Positions 22,226 through 33,783 of a stretch of 64,000 bases of DNA are shown here, one piece after another (position 1 is the first letter of the stretch; the number at the start of each line of letters is the position of its first letter). This stretch comes from Cenococcum geophilum 1.58 (Eukaryota; Ascomycota; Dothideomycetes; Gloniales; Gloniaceae). A model generated the notes under the pieces. The model did not search any database, had not been told where the DNA came from, and worked only from the letters and a program-made list of their open reading frames with translations. The stretch lies in NCBI GenBank assembly GCA_001692895.1, contig KV748216.1:1455143-1519142 (forward strand). Direction: 5' to 3'. The position numbers and the translations under genes were made by a program.

Positions 22226-23351
22226 ATGGCTGAAAACTCAGAAGAAATCCTCGCCCGGTTCGAGGAGCTAACCGTGCTTGAAGACGAGTTCGACGACGCC
22301 GAGCTTCAGATCTGTAAGACAACCTCGGCTCCAACATCAACAGTTACGGGCTGCGGTTATTCTTCATTCTAACCTAGAATGTTTACCCAGTGCGACAGCA
22401 GAATGCCGTCACCTCTCCTCTCTACGCAAAACGAGCCACCCTTGCAGCCAAAATCCCGCATTTCTGGGCCTTGGTGTTCGAGCAATGCCCGCCGGAAGTA
22501 GACCAGCATATCCAACCATCAGACTCAAAAGTCTTCTCAGAATGTCTCGAGACACTTGAAGTTTCACGTTTCGAGATTGACGACCCCAAAGGTTCACCGC
22601 GCAGCTTCTCCGTCAAGTTCGGATTTGGCCCCAACGAATACTTCGAGGACAAGGTGCTGGAGAAGAAATTCTGGTTTCGACGTGCACATGAAGGATGGAT
22701 GGGGCTGGTTTCTGAACCCGTCAAGATCCACTGGAAGAAAGGCAAAGATCTAACTGGAGGTCTCACAGATGCTGCAGTCAAGCTGTGGGATGCAAAGAAG
22801 GTTGCCAGCACAGCGAACGGTAATGCGAAAGCAAAGGACAGCAATTTGCCAGAGTACCAGGCATTGACGAAGAAGATTGAACTAAATGAGGAGACTTCAC
22901 TGAGCTTCTTTGCCTGGTTTGGATTCGTGTCAAGCTGGCGTTATGTCAGTGCTGAGGAGTCAGAAGCAGCCACTGCAGCTGAATCAGAACGACGGGAGAA
23001 GCGAAGGAAGGGACAAAAAGTGGATGAGGAGCCCGAGGAATCAGGTGATGACCATCAGCAAACGGAAGTTTATCCCCCTGGAGAGGAGATCGCTACCATT
23101 ATCGCCGAGGACCTATGGCCGCAAGCAATCAAGTATTACAGTACGTTTATAACTTCTATATCCTATGGACCTAGCTAATTCTCCGAATAGAGTCAGCTCA
23201 CGAGGTGGATGACGAGGAATTGTCCGACTTGGAAGTCGAGGACTATGACGATGAGAGTGACGAGGAGCTTGATATCAGAGGTCTGGTTCAGGGCAAGGGT
23301 AAAAATAGCAAAGGAGGAGAATCTCCTCCAGCTAAAAAGCGAAAGACTTAA
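22226..23351 (+). CDS. Histone chaperone of the NAP/SET family, Vps75-like
   Basis: NAP-family chaperones bind H3-H4 or H2A-H2B dimers; the Vps75/SET branch also partners the Rtt109 acetyltransferase in fungi. Three exons, 22226-22313, 22391-23140 and 23191-23351, give 332 residues. An N-terminal helix (EEILARFEELTVLEDEFDDA) is followed by RQQNAVTSPLYAKR, the SET/Vps75 dimerisation-helix signature. Then come IPHFWALVFEQCP, the NAP earmuff core with FGFGPNEYFEDKVLEK, and SFFAWFGFVS, the diagnostic NAP SFFxWF-type motif. The C-terminus is acidic (DDEELSDLEVEDYDDESDEE) and ends with a basic AKKRK nuclear localisation signal. I chose the acceptor at 22390 because the earlier AG at 22379 gives an immediate stop. 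SET and Vps75 cannot be fully separated by eye. Confidence 0.82.
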
Positions 23352-24339
23352 TCATGAAGATCTAGAGAGTCACATCGCCTCATGAATCGGATGTTCTCGA
23401 ATAGATAGTTTTGGGTCCGAGGTCTAATAGATATTACTTTACGCTGCCCTACGAATCTAATCATATATCCTAATCTTATTTGTCTCATCCGTCATGTCTT
23501 CCCTGGCTAAATGCAGGTGTTCATTAACTGGATGCTCGCTTGTACTACTCCATAATCACACTTAAAGACTGGATAAAATGTCAAACTACAGACATATTAC
23601 ACTTTCTTTACTACAACTTAAGAATTTGCAATATGAATTTCTACACTCCTGCAACCCCACCCATAGGAACGACTCCAGTTGTACGGCTGTGCCTGGCCAC
23701 ATTTCATTTGCGGAAATTTGTGAGGGTCCTAGCTCCTCGCTCCTTGAAGAGAGGCACAGCATCGGAACCCCACCAATACAATTTGATATACCACGATCAC
23801 GAATGCACTTATGTGATCAAGTCAGCCGATCTTTAGCGGAAATTAGGAGCAGTTTATGCAGGTCGCGGAATGAACCTGGGAAGAATTGCTACATACATCT
23901 GTTCCTGGCCTACTAGAATCGGCCTTTGCCCGAAACTAGCACGGAAGCATGGGCTTTTGCTCCGTTGGTGAGACACCGTTTAGCCGCAGATATTTTCTAC
24001 TTGCACGGAGATTTTCGTCATTGCAAGTCATTTCCTCTTTACTCTGTTTCCCTGTACAGATCGTGCTCCACCTTAGTTCAATATATTCGACCTATTACTA
24101 CCCTGGACTTCTAGCCTCCCTTGCAGCTATCCCGTTTCTTTTGTATCTTCATCCCCGTGTCTCTCATGCTACGTAGAGTGCGGCGATGGTAATCCCGGGG
24201 AAGAGAGTATGACATAATGGTCAATGCACAAATTGCAGGTTTAGACCTCATATAGTTAGAGATGGCCCAGCAGATCTGAATTGTCCTTCTTTTCCATCTT
24301 AGTCTATCTTCGGTTCTTTCCTTTCATGAGGATTTCAAG
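23352..24339. other. Intergenic, 3' of the NAP gene and promoter of the GH1 gene
   Basis: No supported gene; overlapping short ORFs in several frames have no motif. The last 100 bp before 24340 are TC-rich. Confidence 0.55.
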
Positions 24340-26485
24340 ATGGCTTCGGTTGCTTCTTGGATCCTAAATGCGTTCTTTATATCTGGTCTCCTGGTCACAT
24401 TAGCACCTACTGTTTTTGCTGTATCAAACGCAGGTGCTCTGATGTTCAAAAGTCCTCCTGGGTATTCATCGAAATCCTACAATGCGTCAGCCACCCCCAC
24501 AGCCTCTATGGCCAACAAGGACTTCTCAGATCAGGCATTGGCATTTCTATGGGACCAAGTTGGCCCAGTAGCTACTGGGCCAGTCACCACGACCGTCAGC
24601 CCAACTCCGGAACCATCATCCTACCCAAAGCCAGGTGTCTTGCACCCTCTCATACCAAGCTACGACACCAAGTTAGCTGGCATACAGCTGCCAAAGAACT
24701 TCAAATGGGGTGTAGCATCATCAGCTTTTCAAGTTGAAGGAGCGGCAAAAGACGAGGGTAAAGGACCGTCAATCTGGGATCTGCTATCGCACCGAGTACC
24801 CAACCTAGTTGCTGATAATACCACTGGGGATGTGGTGGCGGAACACTATTACCTATACAAACAAGACTTTGCTAGGCTAAAAAGCTTAGGCATTCCCTCG
24901 TTCAGTCCCAGCATAAGCTGGCCTAGGATATTTCCTTTTGGAAAAGGCCCCGTGAATGAAGCTGGAGTCAAGCATTACGACGATGTGATTGCTGAGTTGG
25001 TCAAGAACGGCATAACCCCCGTCGTCACGCTCTTCCACTGGGATACCCCACTCGCACTCTTCAACGAATATGGTGCTTGGACGGATCGCCAGATTGTCGA
25101 TGATTACTTTAACTACGCCAAATTCGTGATCGAGCGGTATGATCAATACGTCGACACCTGGTTCACCATCAATGAACCACAGTACTGCAATTGGCAATAC
25201 TCCTACTATCCAGCCGGAAAGTACTATCCCGCATACAATGGAGTCACTGGAGGCGTCAAAGCGCGATTTCTCTGTGGCCACTACACTCTCCTCGCGCACG
25301 CCAAAGTAGCTAAATGGTATCATGAAGAGTTCAAAGGAAGGGGACGCATTTCGTTCAAGAATTCTGGGAATTATTTCGAGCCGAATACCACTTCTCAAGC
25401 TGATCAAGTTGCGGCACAGCGAAATTACGATTTTTCTATAGGATGGTTTGGAGGTCCTTGGACAGATGGGGATTACCCACAGTCATTGAAAGACACTTTG
25501 GGAGATCTGCTTCCTCAGTACACGCCAGCAGAGAAGGCCTTGATCAAAGGATCCTGCGATTTTTATGCAATTGATGGGTAAGTTGTCAAAGAAAGAGAAA
25601 GGATCTTCTTAGATCATCGGCAGGTGCTACCGCGTCTGCAGAATTGCTTCACAAGCCTGCGTAGTGTCACCAGCTGGACCGCAGGATTACAAACTCCGGG
25701 AGATCTTTTTTCTTCAGAAAATTTTAAGATTTTGGCAAACTGACCGATGCCTTACAGGTACTCTTCCTTTTATGCTTTTGAGGTCAGCGGCGGAGTGGAA
25801 GCCTGCGCATCAAACCGCTCCAACACCAATTTTCCCGAATGTGCAGGCAGCACATCAACAGATCCCGATGGATTCCCTATTGGTCCAGCTTCTGATCCTG
25901 CCATGTCCTGGCTTTACGATACTCCCACTGGCATCCGCAGGTTCTTGAAGCACATTACAACGGTGCTATTTCCAAGCGTTCCCGACATCATGGTTAGCGA
26001 ATTTGGGTTTGCAGAACCGTTTGAGTCGCAGCTGACGAGCAAGAACGAGATTCTGTGGGACCTTCGCCGGGCTGTGAGTCTTTGAAGTAACATGAGTGGC
26101 TAGAAATATTAATATGTCTTAGAACTACTACCAGTATTACCTAGATAATATCCTTGCATCGATTGTTTATGACAAGGTTAATGTAACTGGTGCCTGGGCT
26201 TGGGCAATCTGTGAGTATAACAACTGCAGCCAAAAATAACGTCTGAAGACTGGTTTTAACAATTGGGTAGTTGATAACATAGAATGGAGCTCTGGCCTAA
26301 CGGTTAGATTTGGGTTGCAGTATGTTAATTATACAGACCTGACCAGGACTCCGAAGGCCAGCATGTTTCAACTTCTGAACTGGTTTGAGTGAGTGAAAAG
26401 GCTGTCTACTTGATCACAGAACCCTGCTAATATAAACAACAGGGAGCACACTGAATCCGGAAACTCAACGATGAAACTACTCTAA
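24340..26485 (+). CDS. Secreted GH1 family beta-glucosidase
   Basis: Glycoside hydrolase family 1 enzyme, probably cleaving beta-linked glucosides outside the cell. Five exons: 24340-25577, 25758-26073, 26123-26210, 26271-26388 and 26443-26485, giving 600 residues. A signal peptide (ILNAFFISGLLVTLAPTVFA) is followed by about 80 residues of Ser/Thr/Pro-rich sequence. The barrel then starts at LPKNFKWGVASSAFQVEG. The acid/base glutamate is in FTINEP (about Glu279) and the nucleophile in MVSEFGFAEP (about Glu494), where many relatives have TENG. The closing AWAIFDNIEWSSGLTVRFGL is typical of GH1. Potential N-glycosylation sites include NTT and NYT. The ~180-bp first intron (25578-25757) contains no coding motif. 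Substrate specificity cannot be read from sequence. Confidence 0.88.
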
Positions 26486-27636
26486 AGATATTTAGTCTAC
26501 TCAAAACGGAGCCTAACAGGTTTTATTGTATAATAGGCAGATATTAATAGACAAACACCTGTACCGAGCGGTTCGCCTTCGAGGCTTACCTTCAGCAGTA
26601 ATTCTCATATCAGTGTTCGCAATCAGCGCCCAAAGTTCCTCTGGGCAAATAAGAGCTCATATGCACTTACCCGCAGATGCCCCTCCAGATTCCCGAGAGG
26701 AAGAGGTGACTGTCTGGAGCAACTGAAGTGTCGGAGCGACGCTGCACGAGAATGACTACCTGAACGGCGACTTGCTTTAGTATTACGTCTAGAAACAACT
26801 TGTTGAGGAACTAATGGCAAGTTGGCGACGGCGTGCATGTTTCAAATGGGCTGCAGGGCTTGCCCCCTGTTTCCGAGTCAGATGCAAGCAGGCGAAGCTA
26901 CGTGAGCTTCCCCTGTTGTGGCTGGACAGCACAGCTGAGTTGTATGAATGGAAGCAAATAGAAGCTGGGCGGGCTGGTGACGGTGGTAGGCTCGCTCATG
27001 ACAGATCAGACGCAGGTGCTTCGGGGTCAGTGTGGTGAAATGTGGTGGTATACTACTAGCTCCCTGTTTCTTATCACCGCGGCCCCGCTAGTGTGCACTT
27101 GCCGGCCGTCAGTGATAGTGTACCTCGCAGAAGTCGTCGGCCATAGAAATAGTCAGATGATGAACACCTGTGAACCTGTAAACCTGTGAGAAACACGGGC
27201 ACAACCTCCTGTCCGTGCCATCTTTGTAAACGCTTTGGAAGGTCGTGCCTGTATTAGGTGCGTTGTCAGCGTGTGTTGAGTCCCAGTTTATCGCTTCCAG
27301 CCAAGCAGACCAGCCTCTCCCATCAACCCTCCGCAAGCTTGTGACGGGCTTACAACACCAGCTTCCTCACTCTCCCGACGTATCCTAAGACTTCACCACG
27401 CCCGCTACGAAACTTAAAGACTGCTGGAGTTTCGCCAGAGCTCTACTTACCAAGACCCGAAGCACAACTTTGTCCGCGGATCCTTGACTACCGCTCCTTG
27501 CTGGCGACATCGCAGAGCCCTTCCGACTACTCTACTCCACCACTTCCTATTTTCGACGTGTCGAACACTGCTCTAAACAACACTCTGCACTTCGCTGCAG
27601 CTCCAAAAGCATCAATCACTCGCGGATGCTGTTGCT
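26486..27636. other. Intergenic, leader of the WDR26/Gid7 gene
   Basis: No supported gene. The right part is probably 5' leader. It contains a five-codon upstream ORF (ATG at 27626, stop at 27638-27640) that overlaps the proposed TTG start. Confidence 0.5.
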
Positions 27637-30198
27637 TTGAGCCGGGATCGAAGCCATCAAAGCGACATCCCGTCTCCAAGTAATCAGTCCCGCAACAGCG
27701 CGGATTACTCCCATCAACCGTTCGTCCTGGCAGACGAAACCCCCCAGAACCTACCCACCCCATTCACCTCCGACCACCCAGCCACCTCGAATTCCCGATC
27801 TTCTAATACCCGATCAATCTCTGCCCATTTACCCCTCGGAATACTTTCCCAAAGCCCCTCAGGTCCGTCAGGCACCACTATTACAAACACAACAATACCT
27901 GCATCATCAAACAAGCGCAGGCGTAGTCTCTCTGGGAGTCCGGAAGACTCGGAAAGTTCAGAATACATAAACACCAGAGGCCGGCCCTCACACCACAGAT
28001 CGAAGCGTAGGCGCGGAGCAGACGGGACAATGCGCCTTGATACCGAGGCTTCACAACGGTCCCAGTCACCCTCACAAAACTACTCAAACGGTTCATCTCG
28101 CTCGCCGGGCCCTCGAGCGAGTCTCGGAAAGATTGCGAACGGTAATTCACACATCAAGACGGAGAGTAATGGCTCGGCAGCATCATACACCAACGGAAAC
28201 TCGGTACCTAACGGACGGTCTTTACCCCCAACATTTTTTGGACACGATCGGGAGGAAGTTACGCGAATATTAATACAAAGTTTAACGGATTTGGGGTATC
28301 ACGGTGCTGCTGGAGCGTTATGCCAGGAGAGCGGATATGAGCTAGAAGGGCCAACGGTAGCCGCATTTCGAAGTGCAGTTCTTCAAGGGGATTGGGCCGA
28401 GGCGGAGGTGTTGTTGTTTGGAACACGTTCTTATGACGATGGGGGTGGCATCGGTCTGGCTGATGGTGATGGGGGCTACAGCAAATCTCATGGGAAATCA
28501 ATTAAAAACTCCTGGTCACCAGCACGACACATTGGAGGCCTGACACTTGCGGAAGGCGCGAATGAAAATGAGATGAAATTCTGGATGAGACAGCAGAAGT
28601 ATCTAGAGCTTCTTGAAGGAAGGGATCTTGGAACTGCTCTCATGGTACTAAGACAAGAGTTGACACCTTTACATCAGGACGTTGGAAGGCTTCACGCATT
28701 ATCAAGGTAAATTTTATCAGGGTTTCTGCACCTGGTATATTTTCACTGTACTTCGACTAACGGTCCCCAGTCTCATGATGTGCCAATCCGCGGAAGATTT
28801 AAAATATCAAGCGCACTGGGATGGTGCAACAGGACAGTCTCGAATGCTTTTACTTTCTGAATTATCGAGTAGGCCTATTCCAAGTCCCAATTATTGTTTC
28901 AGGTTCTAACCTCTATAAAGAATCAATATCTCCCAGCGTTATGATTCCCGAGCATCGACTTGCAGTACTATTGGATCAGGTAAAAGAAGGCTGGATTTCG
29001 AACTGCCTATACCATAACACAGCGGCTTCTCCGTCACTGTATGTTGACCATGGCTGTGACCGCGACGATTTTCCATCGAAAGCCGTGCTTGAGTTGCGTC
29101 ATCACACTGATGAAGTGTGGTTCCTGCGATTCTCGCATGATGGCACCAAATTAGCCACAACAAGCAAGGATGCCACAGTCGTTATCTACGATACAACCAC
29201 ATTCAATGTTCTGCACACGCTTGCCACCGATAACGGGAGCGGAGTTTGCTATGTCGCTTGGAGTCCAGATGACACCAGGTTAATTAGCTGTGCTCAGGCG
29301 CAAGAGAACTCTGCTCGTGTATGGGATACCAAGGTGAGCATTTTACTAAGTCCTGTTGGTTCACTTTCCTGACAATTGGAATAGACTGGCCGATGCCTTT
29401 TCACAATCAGCGAGTTCAATTATGCGGTCTCATCAGCAGCATGGGCACCTAACGGCCAGACTTTCGTGATCGGTTCTCAGGATATACTAGGACTTGGCTT
29501 GTGGACTCTGGATGGCGAAAAGATTCACGAGTGGAAAGAAGAAAGCCTTCGAGTACACGACCTTGCCATTTCACCAGACGGACAGCGGCTTGTCGTACTA
29601 CTAGAACAGCGCATCCTCGTCTATGACTTCGTCACGCGGGAGAAATTATGCGAGTGGGTCTTAGAAGACGTCAAACTGACCTCCATAAACATCAGCCGGA
29701 ATTCACATCACATGCTTATTAGTATGAACGACAACAAGATACGCCTCATGGACATTGATACCGGGGAAGTTATACAGAGCTTTAGTGGCCAAAAGCAAAC
29801 CGAGTTCATTATCCGAAGCGCGTTCGGTGGAGCAGATGAGAATTTCGTTGTCAGCGGAAGCGAAGGTAACCCCATATTTCGATATCACTCTCATGTCAGT
29901 TCGTATTGACTTATTATTTTTAGATTCTAAGGTGTACATTTGGCGGACGAACGGTCATCTTGTTGAAGCTCTGGATGCTCATCATGGTTGCGTGAATGCG
30001 GTTGCTTGGCATCCTAAAGACCCACGAGTGTTCGCTTCTGCAGGGGACGATCACAAGGTTCGAATGTACGAAATTTCAAATTTTCCATATATGATCCTAG
30101 CCCCTAGTCATCTAACAAGACGACAGATGGAAACCTTCCCCTCAAATGATCCCGAGTTCGAACGGGTACGGCGGCCGATAGCCTTCCGATGTGAATAA
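27637..30198 (+). CDS. WD40 protein of the CTLH/GID ubiquitin ligase (WDR26/Gid7-like)
   Basis: WDR26/Gid7 is the WD40 subunit of the CTLH (GID) E3 ligase, which in yeast degrades gluconeogenic enzymes. Five exons: 27637-28706, 28771-28868, 28921-29333, 29385-29865 and 29924-30198, giving 778 residues. The first ~190 residues are Ser-rich and disordered, with a basic NKRRRSLSGSPEDSESSEY patch. Next is a LisH-like stretch (EEVTRILIQSLTDLGYHGAA) and CTLH-type helices (AFRSAVLQGDWAEAE, EMKFWMRQQKYLELLEGRD). Then SKSISPSVMIPEHRLAVLLD leads into WD blocks (EVWFLRFSHDGTKLATTSKD, VCYVAWSPDD, SARVWDTK, VYIWRTNGHLVEALDAHHG). No in-frame ATG exists between the upstream stop at 27574-27576 and residue 132 (28030). 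The start given is a TTG in the right frame; a missed 5' exon is equally possible. Confidence 0.82.
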
Positions 30199-31293
30199 TT
30201 GCCCGGATCTCTCTACAGACTTCCATTCCCACTAGCCCAAGTCTGTTAATTTTTTTTCTGTATCCCTGCTCCTTTATTGAATACGAAGCATTTGCACGGC
30301 GATACGGTCCAGCCATCATATCACATCATGTTTTGGAGTCTTGGTTTCTGGTACGTTTTGAGCAGCTCCATCATCCATCCGCACGACCGTTTAGATTTCC
30401 TTTTCTTCCCCTCTCTGTACCCATCGTTTCTTTCAAATGCCCTCTCAGGCAACAGGTTCGACTACTTGGAATGGAATATGATAGACGACTACGATTCTTC
30501 GGAGGGGGGGTGGCCTGGGCTTGAGGCGTTTCTTGTGGGTTGGGAGGCCAGGTCTGGGACGACGTCGGGGGACAGGCATTCGGGGAGGGCATTCGGCTTG
30601 CGGCTGGAAGGCCTTTGGAAGCTGTGCATACAAAGTATTGAGGGCTGGCTGTATGTAGAATAGTTTGCAATCCCTTCAGCACAATTTCGCTTTTCGTAGC
30701 GTTGCTCAGGCTTTTAGATTCTAACACCAGACACTATGTTGTTGAACCTAACGTTCGTAAATCAAGCCTCCTGTTACTCTCGTCTAATCTTTCAAAAGTC
30801 CACAAACATAGTAGTAAAGGAGCCCTACCTATATTATAACAGTTACCTTATAGTCTTCTTTTATATTAATAATATTATAGCTGTTTATAGGAAGAAATAC
30901 CTATTTAAACTCTAAGTCTTTAAGAAGCGCCTTATAAAAAAGTATAAAATTAAGGATCTAAGTAAGCTTACCTAGTTCTTAAATTTTTAAGCAGATGGCA
31001 GTGAGTCTTTTAATCAAGCCCGAATTGACTTGAATTGATTACAATGCTTCACGAAGCGAGGTTGGGCGGCTATTCTAGCGCACCGTTGCTAAGCTCGCCA
31101 AAGTCCCGCCAAAGGTCCTAAAATTTATTATTTATCCATCAATCAACACCATTATCTATTTCCATCTGTATGGACGTAGAAACTGCTTTATCTAGTTACT
31201 GTCCGGATCCTGACCGCCTATAAGACACTTAAAAGCAGCCACCGTTCCATACAAGACGGATCCAACGACCAAATTCCACCCGCCACACGTCAG
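30199..31293. other. Gene-free interval with AT-rich repeat-like core
   Basis: 3' flank of the WD40 gene, then about 30,780-31,000 very AT-rich sequence full of TATAA/TTATA words that resembles RIP-mutated repeat DNA. No gene seen. Confidence 0.5.
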
Positions 31294-32367
31294 CTATGTA
31301 TTGCGCTGGGCTTGTGCCTTTCTTTGAGCTTCCTCAGCCTCTATCCGCTCTTTTTCCTTCCTTGCGAGACGATCAGCCTCCCTATTTTTAGCGTGAACTT
31401 CCTGTTTGGCCTTTAAAATAGCCTCTTCTGCTTTCTCGACTTCAGTTCATAAAAAGGTCAGTAGTCTATCAAAGCGACGGCAGGCATATAGCAACTAAGG
31501 CGTTCGAAATACTCACCGGGACTCCGGTGGTTAGAACCAAACAGGCCACCAATTATCCTTTGGACTTTCCCCCCGGATGGAAAGAGCATATTAAAATTTG
31601 TTGTCATGAATTCTTTGCCTAGCACAAAGTCGTACCAGCCGTTGAGCGCCTCGCTGACGAAGAAGTCTCTACAGAAGATCTCCCTAGATCCTTTCAATCT
31701 GAATTGCATGCCACGAACGACGCCTTGGATAGACAATTCAGAGCCACCTAGCGCTCTAACACATGGGTGTTCAAACTCCGTGTCCATCTCCAACACTCTC
31801 CCATGTTCTTTGAGCCATCGCATTGACACACCGAACGCCAGGTCAGATCCACTGTCCAGGATTGCAAAGGCTAAAGCTGTGGAAGAGTCTCCTTTGCCCA
31901 GAACAACACATTCTCTATCGAAAAAATCCTAGCAAACGACTTAGTCATATCCATAGAGGTTAACAGATATAAGTTTTAATTACTTGATCTGACCCCTCAG
32001 TAAGCCCGCTTGCGCCGACACGATGTTCCTTGGAAGCTAGACGGGCTGAAGCGTCGGCGCTGTTAATACCCTCCTGCTGTTCCATAAACTGCGCAGTGCT
32101 TGCCTCGCCGGTGCTTCGATGAGTAAAACACGGACAACCCTCAGGGCAGGAGCATTCCGTGTGCCGATCTTTCAGTGAATCAAGCGCTAAGAAGTCTGCT
32201 GTGCGCAATCGCCTCGGAGACAAGGTCGTCAGGGATTGTAGTTCCGTGTCTCCTGTGTGTTGGCCTGATTTGTTTAGAGGAAGACTGGCTGGAGGTTGGG
32301 CGTTGAGAATTGGTGCTTCTTTGGATTCCTCGCAACCCGTTTTCTCCTTCGAGATACCACAACCCAT
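31294..32367 (-). CDS. Retropepsin-like aspartic protease domain protein with N-myristoylation signal
   Basis: Three exons, 32367-31984, 31928-31517 and 31439-31294, give 313 residues. Residues 1-9 are MGCGISKEK: Gly2 with Ser6 and Lys7 fits N-myristoylation, and Cys3 could be palmitoylated, predicting a membrane-tethered protein. Residues 10-128 are Ser/Pro/Glu-rich with a Cys cluster (CSCPEGCPC). The middle carries a retropepsin fold signature. This is CVVLGKGDSSTALAFAILDS-GSD (hydrophobic-D-S-G active-site motif), a flap region with GGSELSIQGVVRG, then DFFVSEALNGWYDFVLGKEF (the hydrophobic-LGxxF strand that closes retropepsins). The last exon encodes a highly charged helix (EKAEEAILKAKQEVH, ARKEKERIEAEEAQRK), probably coiled coil. 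Family members are usually retroelement proteases or domesticated derivatives (Ddi1, SASPase). No reverse transcriptase lies nearby, and three clean introns argue for a host gene. Function unknown. Confidence 0.68.
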
Positions 32368-33783
32368 AATTAGAGAAAAACCAACGAGTCTGTACCGTGC
32401 AAAGAAGTCGGAGAGAAGCCAGCCTTTTTAGGGAAAATAAGATATGTTTAGGTAAATAAAGGCTTTATAGGGTTAAAATTTTAAACGCATAAAAGAGTTC
32501 GTAAAGTTGTCACTTGCCCTGTTATTCCTTGCCCCGTTGGGTTCCTGGGAGAGTTCGTACCGAATCGACCGGTCCATCATCTTCCCTACCAATAGGTGAT
32601 CCGTGCTCACGCACAATTGTGACCCTTGACTTAGCCGTATTAGTTCTATTGGTGAGACTCTTATCGATAACCGTAGGACGAATTGTACCATTGGAAGGGA
32701 TAAACCCGGGGTGCTCGTGGCAGAAAATGTGAGCGCAGGCCGAAAATGCGAGGCAGAAAATGCGAGGCCAGGCAGCACGTACTGTTCACCGGGGCGTGCA
32801 ACGGCTGAACGCCATTGTTAATTATGGATTAACTGCAGAAGCCGGCCACAGTTAGAAAGAATTTATATTAATATAAGCCACCACCGTTTGCACGCCACTA
32901 CTGCTCTTGTTTTGTTTTTAAATTTTTTTAATCCCATACTCATTGTACCATACTACGTACAATACTGCGCATGCAGCCTCTAGGCTACGGCGCTATAGTT
33001 CTATATACACGAATCCTTTCTAGGCAGTTTAACATATACTAGTAGCTATGTCCTAGTAGTTTATAAACCTCTAAGCTAGGGGTTTACCGCTCCTTAGTGG
33101 AATACTAGGTTACTAGCAACTATTAGGTAGTAAGAAAACAGAAGAAAAGACTATAAGAAACCCTAACGTCTATCTCTGTACTATTTATGATTTGCTTCCG
33201 TCCTTTTACTTTCTCCTATCTATCTACTAGGGGGGAGACTGTGTCATGGATCACTTGATCAAGAACATGCTATAGTGAAACCCCGACTCTCCCAATATCG
33301 AATCGGCCTAAAGACCCAGTCGAGCAGATACCGACTGGGGACAATGTCACGCCAGACAGCTATTGTCATATCCGGATGTATGAACTCAACGAAATGAGAA
33401 TGGCGGTCAAACTCACAAAACGAGAAGGGCCGACCCTCCGACTACCCATAGCCAGATCGTTGACCAGAATACCACCAGATAGCCCCAAAGCAGCCACCAT
33501 CACCATCACCATCACCATCACCACAGTACTGTCATCACCATAGACACCTCCCAACAGACTCAATCCAGCCCAATCTCAATCTCGGAGATTCAAATCTCCG
33601 ATTTCACATCCCTTCACCAATTCCTACAGGAAATTCTTTACTGAGCAGAAAATGTGTGAATATCTTAGAGCTACGTTGACGCAGTGAAACAGTCTCTCTG
33701 CCACGACGAATAAAAAAAACCCTCCATCAACACCACCATCGCCTACTCCCCAACTTCACGCCAAGCGGCTCAATCACCACGCA
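32368..33783. other. Gene-free interval, AT-rich repeat remnants and microsatellite
   Basis: From 32,820 to 33,250 the sequence is AT-rich and repeat-like. It includes a purine tract (CTAGGGGGGAGACTGTGTCA at about 33,225), which looks like a polypurine tract followed by a TG-starting terminus, as at a retrotransposon 3' end; this is a guess. No coding motif. The last 200 bp lead into the next gene. Confidence 0.4.
33496..33523. repeat. ACCATC microsatellite
   Basis: About four and a half units of ACCATC/CACCAT in tandem. Short and probably unstable; intergenic. Confidence 0.8.

Noticed and set aside
24886-25407. 173-codon minus-strand ORF
   Set aside because: Antisense to the GH1 catalytic domain.
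33220-33300. GGGGGGAGACTGTGTCATGG considered as polypurine tract plus LTR start
   Set aside because: No second LTR copy or primer-binding site was found, so an LTR element is not claimed.
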